DNA of 64,000 nucleotides, from assembly GCF_001894805.1 (NCBI RefSeq), contig NZ_BCWX01000007.1, positions 62,001 to 126,000 on the forward strand, given 5' to 3'. Position 1 is the first letter of the stretch. Each line of letters begins with the position of its first letter. The translations under genes and the position numbers were made by a program. The notes below the pieces were generated by a model. It was given only the letters and a program-made list of their open reading frames with translations, was not told the origin of the DNA and did not search any database. Shown piece after piece: positions 35,556-43,712 of the stretch. The stretch comes from Rhodococcus globerulus NBRC 14531. GTDB lineage: Bacteria; Actinomycetota; Actinomycetes; Mycobacteriales; Mycobacteriaceae.

Positions 35556-35605
35556 GCCCCGTGCGCCTTTTTGGTAGTTCGCACTACCAAAAAGGCGCAC
35601 GGGGC
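35556..35605. terminator. Long perfect hairpin (GTGCGCC family), bidirectional terminator
   Basis: A perfect 23-bp stem: the left arm at 35556-35578 contains GTGCGCCTTTTTGGTAGT and the right arm at 35583-35605 is its exact complement, with a TCGC tetraloop. It sits eight bases after the M13 peptidase stop and just before the end of the convergent SDR, so it can end transcription from both sides. The T and A tracts are inside the stem. Confidence 0.8.
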
Positions 35606-35613
35606 CGAAGGCC

Positions 35614-36528
35614 CTAAGCTCCGTACACCGGCGTCGGGGTCTCGGCCTTCTCCAACAGCGATGCCACAACGGGTCCGATTTCCTTCGGATCCCAGCGATC
35701 ACCCTTGTCTTCGCTCGGGCCGTGACGCCATCCTTCTGCGACGGTGATCTTGCCGCCCTCGATCTCGAAGACGCGTCCCGTGACGTCCTTGGACTCGGCG
35801 CTACCGAGCCACACGACGAGCGGTGAGACGTTCTCCGGAGCCATGGCGTCGAAGCCCTCTTCCGGAGCTGCCATCATCTCGGCCATGGCGCCGCCGGCAC
35901 CGACCGTCATGCGGGTACGCGCGGACGGCGCGATTGCGTTGACGCTGACGCCGTAATTCTTGAACTCTGCTGCTGCCTGGATGGTCATCTCGGCGATGCC
36001 GGCCTTGGCTGCGGCGTAGTTGCCCTGGCCGATGGAGCCCTGCAGTCCGGCGCCCGAACTGGTGTTGATGATGCGTGCGTCGATCGGGTTGCCTGCCTTG
36101 GCCTCGGCGCGCCAGTAGGCAGCGGCGTGGCGCAGGGGCGCGAAGTGACCCTTGAGGTGGACGCGGGTGACGGCGTCCCATTCGGCTTCGCTCATGCCGA
36201 CGAGCATGCGGTCACGCAGGAAGCCGGCGTTGTTGACGAGCACGTCGAGGCGACCGAAGTTGTCGATGGCGGTCTTGATGAGGTTTTCCGCACCCGCCCA
36301 GTCTGCGACGTCGTCACCGTTGACGACGGCCTCGCCGCCGGCTGCGATGATTTCGGCGACTACCTGCTCGGCCGGGCTCTCGCCGGTTGCGGAGCCGTCC
36401 GCGCCTGCGCCGATGTCGTTGACGACAACCTTGGCGCCCTCTGCCGCGAATGCCAGTGCGTGCGCGCGTCCGATACCGCGACCTGCCCCGGTGATGATGA
36501 CTACGCGTCCATCGACCAATCCACTCAT
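35614..36528 (-). CDS. SDR-family oxidoreductase, Rv3548c-like (steroid ring C/D locus)
   Basis: A 304-residue short-chain dehydrogenase. Motifs are ITGAGRGIGRAHALAFAAEG, VVNDIGA, VNNAGFLRD, NTSSGAGLQGSIGQGNYAAAKAG (catalytic Ser, Tyr and Lys) and an extended C-terminus found in multifunctional-enzyme-type SDRs. Its place, divergent from echA20, is the same as Rv3548c in M. tuberculosis. That placement suggests a 3-hydroxyacyl-CoA dehydrogenase-like step in breakdown of steroid rings C/D or side chain, but no direct assignment is possible. AGGAG precedes the ATG. A KstR2-like palindrome lies about 60 bases upstream. Confidence 0.88.
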   Translation of the reverse strand: MSGLVDGRVVIITGAGRGIGRAHALAFAAEGAKVVVNDIGAGADGSATGESPAEQVVAEIIAAGGEAVVNGDDVADWAGAENLIKTAIDNFGRLDVLVNNAGFLRDRMLVGMSEAEWDAVTRVHLKGHFAPLRHAAAYWRAEAKAGNPIDARIINTSSGAGLQGSIGQGNYAAAKAGIAEMTIQAAAEFKNYGVSVNAIAPSARTRMTVGAGGAMAEMMAAPEEGFDAMAPENVSPLVVWLGSAESKDVTGRVFEIEGGKITVAEGWRHGPSEDKGDRWDPKEIGPVVASLLEKAETPTPVYGA

Positions 36529-36584
36529 TTTTATCTCCTATTGCACTCTGCTCGGGCTTGTCGGCTCCGCTTGTGTGCTAACTT

Positions 36585-36602
36585 ACCAAGCAATCGCTTG
36601 GT
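36585..36602. promoter_or_regulatory. Candidate KstR2-type operator
   Basis: The sequence ACCAAGC-aatc-GCTTGGT has perfect 7-bp arms and lies between the divergent SDR (start 36528) and echA20 (start 36631). KstR2, a TetR repressor released by the CoA thioester HIP-CoA, controls this locus in mycobacteria and rhodococci. The motif I recall for M. tuberculosis has CAAG and CTTG separated by two bases; here they are six apart, so the identification rests on position and half-site. Confidence 0.55.
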
Positions 36603-36630
36603 TTGGTACACAGACGTAAGGAAACCCGCT

Positions 36631-37407
36631 ATGGGCATCAGCACCTCCTCCGACGGGACCGGCATCACCACGGTCACCATCGACTACGCACCGGTCAATG
36701 CAATCCCCTCGCAGGGTTGGTTCGATCTCGCCGACGCGATCCTTGCCGCAGGTAAGGACCTCAATACCCACGTCGTGATCCTGCGAGCCGAAGGCCGTGG
36801 TTTCAACGCCGGCGTCGACATCAAGGAGATGCAGGCCACCGACGGCTACGACGCTCTGGTTGCTGCCAACCGCGGTTGCGCTGCTGCTTTTGCCGCGGTC
36901 TACGACTGCGCCGTTCCGGTTGTCGTGGCAGTCAACGGCTTCTGCGTCGGCGGCGGCATCGGCCTGGTCGGCAACGCTGACGTCATCGTCGCGTCCGACG
37001 ACGCGATCTTCTCCCTCCCTGAGGTCGACCGCGGTGCACTCGGCGCAGCCACCCACCTCGCTCGCCTGGTACCGCAGCACATGATGCGCACGCTGTACTA
37101 CACGGCGCAGAGCGTCGACGCCCACACACTCAAGCAGTTCGGCAGCGTCTACGACGTCGTCCCGCGCGAGAAGCTCGACGATTGCGCCCGCGAGATCGCC
37201 GCCAAGATCGCTGCCAAGGACACCCGCATCATCCGGTGTGCGAAGGAAGCCATCAACGGCATCGACCCCGTCGACGTCAAGAGCAGCTACCGCCTCGAGC
37301 AGGGATACACCTTCGAGCTCAACCTGCTCGGTGTGTCCGACGAGCATCGCGACGAGTTCGTCGCAACCGGCAAGCCGCGTGAAAACGCAACCCAGAAGGA
37401 AGGCTGA
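36631..37407 (+). CDS. echA20: Crotonase-family ring D hydrolase of steroid degradation
   Basis: A 258-residue enoyl-CoA hydratase/isomerase-fold protein. The oxyanion-hole segments are GRGFNAGVDIKEM and NGFCVGGGIGLVGNADVIVASDD. In M. tuberculosis EchA20 opens the last steroid ring (ring D of HIEC-CoA). This identity is supported by the C-terminal region (KEAINGIDPVDVKSSYRLEQG) and by direct linkage to ipdA, ipdB and ipdC in the same order. AAGGAAA lies before the ATG. The frame is open upstream to 36127, which is the antisense of the SDR. Confidence 0.93.
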   Translation: MGISTSSDGTGITTVTIDYAPVNAIPSQGWFDLADAILAAGKDLNTHVVILRAEGRGFNAGVDIKEMQATDGYDALVAANRGCAAAFAAVYDCAVPVVVAVNGFCVGGGIGLVGNADVIVASDDAIFSLPEVDRGALGAATHLARLVPQHMMRTLYYTAQSVDAHTLKQFGSVYDVVPREKLDDCAREIAAKIAAKDTRIIRCAKEAINGIDPVDVKSSYRLEQGYTFELNLLGVSDEHRDEFVATGKPRENATQKEG

Positions 37408-37413
37408 GACATC

Positions 37414-38307
37414 ATGGCTAGCAAGCGTGACAAGACAATGTCGCTCGACGAGGTTGTCGGCGAGCTTCGCTCCGGAATGACCATCGGATTGGGCGGCTGG
37501 GGATCTCGCCGCAAGCCGATGGCTTTCGTGCGCGCGATCCTGCGTTCGGACATCAAGGACCTGACCGTCGTCACGTACGGTGGACCGGATCTCGGCCTGC
37601 TGTGCTCGGCCGGCAAGGTCAAGAAGGCGTACTACGGCTTCGTGTCCCTGGACTCGGCTCCGTTCTACGACCCGTGGTTTGCCAAGGCACGCACCAACGG
37701 TGAGATCGAGTCCCGCGAAATGGACGAGGGAATGGTCAAGTGCGGCCTCGAAGCTGCAGCTGCCCGTCTCCCCTTCCTGCCGATCCGCGCAGGTCTGGGA
37801 TCCGATGTCCGTAACTTCTGGGGCGACGAACTCAAGACCGTCACCTCCCCGTACCCCGAGGCCGACGGCCGCTCCGAGACCCTGATCGCAATGCCCGCGC
37901 TCAACCTCGACGCGTCGTTCGTTCACCTCAACCTCGGCGACAAGCACGGCAATGCCGCATACAACGGCGTCGACCCGTACTTCGACGACCTGTACTGCAT
38001 GGCAGCGGAGAAGCGTTACGTCTCGGTGGAACGCATCGTCGAAACCGAGGAACTGGTCAAATCCGTTCCGCTGCAGAATCTTCTGATCAACCGCATGATG
38101 GTCGACGGTGTCGTCGAGGCCCCGAACGGCGCGCACTTCACCCTCGCCGGCGAAAGCTACGGCCGCGACGAGAAGTTCCAGCGTCACTACGCCGAAGCCG
38201 CGAAGACCCCCGAGTCGTGGCAGGCATTTGTCGACACCTTCCTCTCCGGCAGCGAAGAGGACTACCAGGCCGCAGTAAAGAAGTTTGCAGAGGAGCAGGC
38301 GTCATGA
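37414..38307 (+). CDS. ipdA: Steroid ring C hydrolase IpdA (CoA-transferase alpha-subunit fold)
   Basis: A 297-residue class I CoA-transferase-like alpha subunit. The glycine loop is GMTIGLGGWGSRRKPMAFVRAI. IpdAB, despite the transferase fold, hydrolyses ring C of COCHEA-CoA in cholesterol degradation, as shown for mycobacteria and rhodococci. The gene follows echA20 by six bases and its stop overlaps the ipdB start (ATGA), so the two subunits are translated together. Length matches the family. Confidence 0.94.
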   Translation: MASKRDKTMSLDEVVGELRSGMTIGLGGWGSRRKPMAFVRAILRSDIKDLTVVTYGGPDLGLLCSAGKVKKAYYGFVSLDSAPFYDPWFAKARTNGEIESREMDEGMVKCGLEAAAARLPFLPIRAGLGSDVRNFWGDELKTVTSPYPEADGRSETLIAMPALNLDASFVHLNLGDKHGNAAYNGVDPYFDDLYCMAAEKRYVSVERIVETEELVKSVPLQNLLINRMMVDGVVEAPNGAHFTLAGESYGRDEKFQRHYAEAAKTPESWQAFVDTFLSGSEEDYQAAVKKFAEEQAS

Positions 38308-39059
38308 GCGAATCCACCGTCACCCGCGCAGAGTACGTAGTCCTGGCTTGCGCCGAAATCTTCTCCGGCGCAGGTGAAATCATGGCCAGCCCGATGTCGA
38401 CGTCATCGACCATCGGCGCTCGCCTTGCCCGCCTGACCACCGAACCCGATCTCCTGATCACCGACGGCGAAGCCCTCATCCTCGAGGACACCCCGGCAGT
38501 GGGAACGAAGGGCCCCATCGAAGGATGGATGCCGTTCCGCAAGGTGTTCGACGTGGTCGCTTCCGGTCGTCGCCACGTGGTCATGGGCGCAAACCAGCTC
38601 GACCGCCACGGTAACCAGAACCTCTCCGCTTTCGGCCCGCTTCAGCAGCCGTCGCGTCAGATGTTCGGTGTGCGCGGCGCTCCGGGTAACACGATCAACC
38701 ACGCCACGAGCTACTTCGTCCCCAAGCACTCCAAGCGAGTGTTCGTCGACAAGGTCGACGTGGTGTGCGGCGTCGGCTACGACCAGATCGATCCCGAGAA
38801 CCCGGCATACAAGTACCTCAACATCCCCCGCGTTGTCACCAATCTCGGTGTCTTCGACTTCGGCGGACCAGGAAACACCTTCCGCGCGTTGAGCCTTCAC
38901 CCCGGCGTCACGGCCGAAGAGGTTGCCGAGAACACCTCGTTCGAGGTTGCCGGACTCGCCGAGGCAGGCGTCACCCGCGAACCCACAGTAGAAGAGCTCC
39001 ACCTCATTCGCGAGACCCTCGACCCGCGCAACCTGCGGGACCGTGAGGTCTCGGCATGA
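38304..39059 (+). CDS. ipdB: Steroid ring C hydrolase IpdB (CoA-transferase beta-subunit fold)
   Basis: A 251-residue beta subunit. The segment PDLLITDGEALILED and the region around GPIEGWMPFRKVFDVVASGRRHVVMGANQLDRHGNQN (seen in parts) are typical of IpdB. It partners IpdA to form the ring C hydrolase. The ATG at 38304 overlaps the ipdA stop; the ORF extends upstream to 38217 only as a shadow. Its own stop overlaps the start of ipdC, which keeps the three proteins in fixed proportion. Confidence 0.94.
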   Translation: MSESTVTRAEYVVLACAEIFSGAGEIMASPMSTSSTIGARLARLTTEPDLLITDGEALILEDTPAVGTKGPIEGWMPFRKVFDVVASGRRHVVMGANQLDRHGNQNLSAFGPLQQPSRQMFGVRGAPGNTINHATSYFVPKHSKRVFVDKVDVVCGVGYDQIDPENPAYKYLNIPRVVTNLGVFDFGGPGNTFRALSLHPGVTAEEVAENTSFEVAGLAEAGVTREPTVEELHLIRETLDPRNLRDREVSA

Positions 39060-40117
39060 CCCCCACCCTCAAGACTGCGCTGACCGAACTGGTCGGCGTG
39101 GACTACCCGATCGTGCAGACAGGCATGGGCTGGGTTTCCGGTCCCGCTCTCACGTCGGCGACGGCTAACGCCGGTGGTCTGGGCATCCTGGCTTCGGCCA
39201 CGATGACGTACGACGAGCTCGAGCACGCGATCAAGAAGACGAAGCAGCTCACGAACAAGCCCTTCGGCGTCAACATGCGCGCCGACGCCACCGACGCGAA
39301 GCAGCGTATCGATCTGCTCATCCGCGAAGGTGTCAAGGTTGCGTCTTTTGCCTTGGCTCCCAAGAAGGATCTGATCTCCAAGCTCAAGGACAACGGCATT
39401 GTTGTCGTTCCGTCCATCGGTGCTGCAAAGCATGCCGTGAAGGTTGCGTCCTGGGGCGCGGACGCCGTCGTCGTCCAGGGCGGCGAGGGTGGCGGTCACA
39501 CCGGCGGTGTGGCAACAACCCTTCTGCTCCCCTCGGTCCTCGACGCCGTCGACATTCCGGTTATCGCCGGTGGCGGATTCTTCGACGGTCGTGGACTTAC
39601 GGCTGCACTCGCGTACGGTGCTGCCGGCGTCGCAATGGGCACGCGTTTCCTGCTCACGAGCGATTCCTCGGTACCGGATTCCGTCAAGCAGGAATATCTC
39701 AAGCGCGGACTGACGGATACGACCGTTTCACGCAAGGTCGACGGCATGCCGCACCGCGTGCTCAACACCGACCTGGTCAACAGTCTCGAAGGTTCCAGCT
39801 ACGCAACCGGTTTGATCGCTGCCGCCAAGAACGCCATGAAGTTCAAGGCAATGACCGGCATGAAGTGGTCAACGCTCGCCAAGGACGGAATCGCGATGAA
39901 GCGATCCGGCGACCGCACCATCATGCAGATCATCATGGCCGCCAACACCCCGATGTTGCTCAAAGCCGGTCTGGTGGAAGGTAACACCGAAGCCGGTGTG
40001 CTGGCGTCGGGTCAGGTTGTCGGCATGATCAACGATCTGCCCAGCTGCAAGGAACTGATCGACAGCATCATGGAAGACGCCGTCAAGCGCATCGACGCGC
40101 TGGCCGCTCTTCGCTGA
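39056..40117 (+). CDS. ipdC: Nitronate monooxygenase-like flavin reductase IpdC
   Basis: A 353-residue TIM-barrel flavoprotein of the 2-nitropropane dioxygenase/nitronate monooxygenase family. The FMN phosphate region is VVVQGGEGGGHTGG, followed by PVIAGGGFFDGRGLTAALAYGAAGVAMGTRFL (given as landmarks PVIAGGGFFDGRG and AAGVAMGTRFL). In steroid-degrading actinobacteria IpdC acts on the 5-hydroxylated HIP-CoA-derived intermediate; it belongs to the same KstR2 regulon. It is the last gene of the operon, and a hairpin terminator follows at 40131. Confidence 0.92.
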   Translation: MTPTLKTALTELVGVDYPIVQTGMGWVSGPALTSATANAGGLGILASATMTYDELEHAIKKTKQLTNKPFGVNMRADATDAKQRIDLLIREGVKVASFALAPKKDLISKLKDNGIVVVPSIGAAKHAVKVASWGADAVVVQGGEGGGHTGGVATTLLLPSVLDAVDIPVIAGGGFFDGRGLTAALAYGAAGVAMGTRFLLTSDSSVPDSVKQEYLKRGLTDTTVSRKVDGMPHRVLNTDLVNSLEGSSYATGLIAAAKNAMKFKAMTGMKWSTLAKDGIAMKRSGDRTIMQIIMAANTPMLLKAGLVEGNTEAGVLASGQVVGMINDLPSCKELIDSIMEDAVKRIDALAALR

Positions 40118-40130
40118 ACACGTAGCAATC

Positions 40131-40172
40131 ACTGAGTGCGTCTCCCCCGATATCAGGGGAGGCGCACTCAGT
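40131..40172. terminator. Bidirectional hairpin terminator (GTGCGCC-like)
   Basis: A 17-bp stem with one G-U type mismatch: ACTGAGTGCGTCTCCCC at 40131-40147 and its near-perfect complement at 40156-40172. It separates ipdC from the convergent AlkZ-like gene and overlaps the stop of the latter. Confidence 0.75.
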
Positions 40173-41400
40173 GCGTTAAAGCTGCGTCGGGCACAGCTCT
40201 CATCGCGTCCGCCAACTCCGCCGCCATCGTTCCCTTGTTCTCCACCACGACGGTCTCGCAGCCCTGCCAGAGTGCGGTTCGTCGGAGCAGCGCCGCCAGG
40301 CGCGGTGCAGTATCTGCGTCGGCGTCGGGTTCTGCCCAGGCGGAGCGCACGAGCAATTGACGGTTCTGACGGTCATTCTTGAGATCGACTCGCGCACAGA
40401 TCTTGTCGTCGATCAGCACCGGCAGGACATAGTAACCGTGGACCCGCTTGTGGGCGGGCGTGTAGATCTCGATCCGGTAGTGAAAGTCGAAGAGCCGCAA
40501 CGCTCGATCACGCGCCCATACGACCGGATCGAAGGGAGACAACAGAGCGTCGGCCCGAATTGCCCTTGGCCGTTTAGCCTGAGGATCGATCCATACCTCT
40601 CGCGGCTTTCCTCGACGCTCCCAACCTTCGACGGAGGCAGGGCGCACGCTGCCGGCGTCTTCGAGCTCTCGCAGTGCAACTCGTGTCTCGGCGCTGGGGA
40701 GTCGAAAGTAGTCGGCGATATCGTCGAGAGTGCCCAGTCCGTGTGCCCGCACTCCGCGCAGCACAAGCTCACGGATCGCGTCCGGCCGTTCCACCCTGGC
40801 GTCGAGTATCGCCGGCGGCAGTGTGTTCTCGGCGAGTGCGTAGCGACGTTCGAACCCCGTTCGACCTGCCGATACCACCTCGCCCCATCGGAACAGTGTC
40901 TCCAGGCCGACCTTCACGTCGGACCACCCCCACCAGGGTCCGCGTCGCGTGTTCGCGTCGTGCTCGACCTCGCTCGCCGCCATCGGCCCGTTGTCCCGCA
41001 ATTCGCTGCGCAACCACTCGAGAAAGTCGAGCCGATCGGATGCCCATCCATTCTTGTCTGCGAGGGCCTTGGCCCGAAACTGATCCATTCGCCAACGGAA
41101 CAGCGGCCACATGTCGACGGGTAGGAATGTCGCTTCGTGGCCCCAGTATTCGAGGTATCCCGATCCCGGTGCGAAGGCGAGCTGGTCGAGTCTCGACTTG
41201 TCGTACGCACCCATTCGCGCATAGATCGGCAGATAATGACTGCGCTCGAATACATTGACCGAATCGATCTGGAGCACCTGCAAGCGGTCCATCACCCCGA
41301 TCAGATTGCGTCGTGTCACGGCTGCAGGATGCGCTTTTCCAAACCCTTGAGCTGCAAGCGCGATGCGACGCGCCGCGGCCGGAGACACTACTTCGCTCAT
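40168..41400 (-). CDS. Winged-helix DNA glycosylase-like protein (AlkZ/YcaQ family)
   Basis: A 410-residue protein of the HTH_42/AlkZ family. E. coli YcaQ (AlkZ2) unhooks interstrand crosslinks, and Streptomyces AlkZ protects from azinomycin. The N-terminal part has the QxD-type catalytic motif in LQVLQIDSVNVFERSH, and the family segment EYWGHEATFLPVDMWPLFRWRM follows (seen as EYWGHEATFLP). Winged helices occupy the middle, with HGLGTLDDIADYFRLP. The Asp-type motif QID is more common in AlkZ-like subfamilies than QxQ. It is not in an antibiotic cluster here, so general DNA repair is more likely. Confidence 0.85.
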   Translation of the reverse strand: MSEVVSPAAARRIALAAQGFGKAHPAAVTRRNLIGVMDRLQVLQIDSVNVFERSHYLPIYARMGAYDKSRLDQLAFAPGSGYLEYWGHEATFLPVDMWPLFRWRMDQFRAKALADKNGWASDRLDFLEWLRSELRDNGPMAASEVEHDANTRRGPWWGWSDVKVGLETLFRWGEVVSAGRTGFERRYALAENTLPPAILDARVERPDAIRELVLRGVRAHGLGTLDDIADYFRLPSAETRVALRELEDAGSVRPASVEGWERRGKPREVWIDPQAKRPRAIRADALLSPFDPVVWARDRALRLFDFHYRIEIYTPAHKRVHGYYVLPVLIDDKICARVDLKNDRQNRQLLVRSAWAEPDADADTAPRLAALLRRTALWQGCETVVVENKGTMAAELADAMRAVPDAALTH

Positions 41401-41481
41401 ACTCGTGAAGACTAGCCATCACCTCCGACAGCAAAATCGAAAACAACGATTGAGCCCGCCAAGATCGGGTTACCCTCCAGT

Positions 41482-42039
41482 GTGGAATTTGACTGGCTCG
41501 AACTCGTGCTCACTGCCCACCGCGAATTCGGTTCGCGACTCGCTCAGGTCGAGGACTGGAATGTGCCTACCCCCGATTCCGACTGGCACGTGGAACACCT
41601 GGTTCGTCATGTGATCGAGGAACAACAGTGGGTGCCTCCGCTGCTGTCCGGGCTCACCGTGGGCGAAGCGACGCCGGACATCGTTCCGGTTGGTGACGAC
41701 CTGTGGACCGAATGGCAGAAGTACTCCGAAGCCGCGATCAACGCCTGGAAATCGACAAATCTCGATACGCAGGTTCATCTGTCCTACGGCACGGTGAACA
41801 TGGAGCCGTATCTGCGTCAGCAGACGTCCGACGTCACCATTCACGCGTGGGATCTGGCACGGGCAGTTGGTGCGGACGACCGATTGGACCCGACGCTCGT
41901 CGAAGCCGTCTGGTCCGATCTCGACGGTCAACGCGACATGCTGGCCGAAAGCGGTTTGTTTGCCGCCCCGGTCGAGATTCCCGAGGACTCGCCTCTGCAG
42001 GACAAGTTGATGGCACTGACCGGCCGTGATCCGCGCTGA
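41482..42039 (+). CDS. TIGR03086-family metal-binding / DinB-like protein
   Basis: A 185-residue four-helix protein related to mycothiol-dependent maleylpyruvate isomerase N-terminal domains. The metal-site His residues are probably in WHVEHLVRHVIEEQQWV and TIHAWDLARAVG; the second is the usual IHxWD motif. Such proteins in actinobacteria may use mycothiol as a cofactor. The start is GTG at 41482. The function is unknown beyond the fold. Confidence 0.8.
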   Translation: MEFDWLELVLTAHREFGSRLAQVEDWNVPTPDSDWHVEHLVRHVIEEQQWVPPLLSGLTVGEATPDIVPVGDDLWTEWQKYSEAAINAWKSTNLDTQVHLSYGTVNMEPYLRQQTSDVTIHAWDLARAVGADDRLDPTLVEAVWSDLDGQRDMLAESGLFAAPVEIPEDSPLQDKLMALTGRDPR

Positions 42040-42049
42040 AGGAGACGCG

Positions 42050-42415
42050 CTAAAGGAGTTCTGCCTCCGAGAAACGCGCTCTCAGATCGATACCGATCTC
42101 GGCGTGACGGAGTAAGAACGACTTCTCGTCGTACCCTTTGCGACGCAACCAGAGTGTGACTTCGCTGTTGTATTTGCTGGCGTTGCACGACGCGCAGGCC
42201 GGCGCAATGTTGTCGAGCGTGTATCGGCCTCCCCGCGAGATCGCGAGAACACAATCACGTTGCAGCGGTACGTCTTGCGCGCCGCAGTAGGCGCACCCAC
42301 CCCACGAGGATCTGAGCGCGGCCCACTGCTCGGTGCTGAGGTCGTGTGTCGTGCTGTCCATCCGGCGCTTGCGTTTGCGCGCGTATCGGGCTTTGCGACT
42401 GCGGTTGATCGTCAC
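42050..42415 (-). CDS. HNH endonuclease family protein
   Basis: A 121-residue HNH nuclease. A basic N-terminus (SRKARYARKRKRR) leads to CAYCGAQ, RDCVLAISRGGRYTLDNIAPACASCNASK, which holds both Cys pairs and the N..N HNH core, with the usual Asp-His replaced by RDCV. It resembles stand-alone host HNH proteins, not a restriction enzyme, and no methylase is adjacent. Its 3' end is ten bases from the convergent TIGR03086 gene. Confidence 0.82.
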   Translation of the reverse strand: MTINRSRKARYARKRKRRMDSTTHDLSTEQWAALRSSWGGCAYCGAQDVPLQRDCVLAISRGGRYTLDNIAPACASCNASKYNSEVTLWLRRKGYDEKSFLLRHAEIGIDLRARFSEAELL

Positions 42416-42437
42416 CTCGTCATGCTACTGACCGCCG

Positions 42438-43712
42438 CTAGACACCTACCGCGACACCCGCCGTGCGAGCGGCACCGTCCCACCCGCCAGTCGGTGCCGG
42501 AAGACCCAAGAGTGCCGCCACTGTCGGCGCCACGTCGATCGTGCGCACGGGGGTGTCGACGCGGCGGCCGCCGTCGAGGCCAGGATGCCCACCACTGAGG
42601 AAGAACGGAATCGGCAGTGTCACGGAGTGGCCGTGATTGCCAGGGATCGGGTTGGACAGCGGTGTCGGATCACTGAACCGCCACCCCTGTGCGCAGAACG
42701 CAACAACATCGCCGGCATTGTCACCGAGATTGAATTCCGCCGGCAGATGGCTCGATTCGACACCGTCGACGGCGGAGACAATTTCCTGAATACGTCGAAC
42801 AGCCTCTGCACGTTCCTGATCCGGTCCTACGAAGTAGATCAGATCGGCGCCACCGTTCTGCGCGATGCGGATCTTCCCGGCCAACAACGGATCTGCGTCA
42901 AGTGGACGATCCAGCCCGATGAGTCGCGTCGGGTCCGACCAGTCCATCGAGTGATCGGCCAGTACAATCAGGACGCTCCGATTCCACCGTCCGGTGCTGT
43001 GAAGGAAATCGACAAAGCGTCGTACCTGATTGTCGGTGTTCTGCAGTGCGGCGGTACGCGCGATCCGAATCGACGGTCCCGAAAGATCAAGGTGACCAAC
43101 ACGGTCCACGTCGCCGAGGTTGGTGAACGACAACCGCGGTGAGCTCTCGCCGACGATCCGGATCAACGCGTCGATCGTGAAGTTGTCCGGGGCGTGCTCG
43201 GTGCCGGGAAGCAGCGGTTGCGGATCCCAGACGACGGATGCGCGATCACCGAACAGCCCGTGCAGGTATTGCTTGGACAGCACACTCGCAGTGGTCAATC
43301 CGAGTTCGGTGCGCACGCGGTCGAGGACCGTCGACGTCCGCAGGTCCGACGCCTGATCGAGGTCGCGCTTCTTGCCGATCGCCGGGTCGTAGACGGAATT
43401 GGCCGGCACACCCGAACGCACGGGGTACACACCCGTCATCATCGCCGTGTGGTTGGGAAGCGTCTCGGCGATGTTGATCGCGCTGGCATTCGGGTAGTGG
43501 ACACCGCCCGCGGCCAGGCCGGTCAGCATCGGAGTGAGATCTGCTCGCAGTTCGTCCGGGCGCATACCGTCCACAACGACGACGTAGACGTCGACATCGG
43601 GCAGACCGCCACCGGTAGGCACACCCGCGTGCGCGGGCGCACCGAGCAAAGCTGTTCCGGCAAGCACACTTCCGCCGATCAAGACGTTGCGGCGGGAGAG
43701 TTCGAGGCTCAC
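42438..43712 (-). CDS. Tat-exported type I phosphodiesterase/nucleotide pyrophosphatase-like alkaline phosphatase
   Basis: A 424-residue exported enzyme. The twin-arginine signal is SRRNVLIGG and a cleavage site follows APAHA. The catalytic domain shows VVVVDGMRPDEL (first metal Asp), ETLPNHTAMMTGVYPVRSG with the nucleophilic Thr, DVDRVGHLD and LADHSMDW, the metal-binding pattern of the alkaline phosphatase superfamily. It overlaps the PhoD gene by four bases (GTGA), so both phosphatases are made together and exported by the same route. Phosphate scavenging is the likely role. Confidence 0.88.
   Translation of the reverse strand: MSLELSRRNVLIGGSVLAGTALLGAPAHAGVPTGGGLPDVDVYVVVVDGMRPDELRADLTPMLTGLAAGGVHYPNASAINIAETLPNHTAMMTGVYPVRSGVPANSVYDPAIGKKRDLDQASDLRTSTVLDRVRTELGLTTASVLSKQYLHGLFGDRASVVWDPQPLLPGTEHAPDNFTIDALIRIVGESSPRLSFTNLGDVDRVGHLDLSGPSIRIARTAALQNTDNQVRRFVDFLHSTGRWNRSVLIVLADHSMDWSDPTRLIGLDRPLDADPLLAGKIRIAQNGGADLIYFVGPDQERAEAVRRIQEIVSAVDGVESSHLPAEFNLGDNAGDVVAFCAQGWRFSDPTPLSNPIPGNHGHSVTLPIPFFLSGGHPGLDGGRRVDTPVRTIDVAPTVAALLGLPAPTGGWDGAARTAGVAVGV

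Noticed and set aside
36583-38187. A 534-residue minus-strand frame opposite echA20 and ipdA
   Set aside because: Val/Asp/Leu-rich antisense shadow; both genes on the plus strand are certain.
42050-42415. Restriction-modification nuclease
   Set aside because: The HNH gene stands alone without a methylase or specificity gene.
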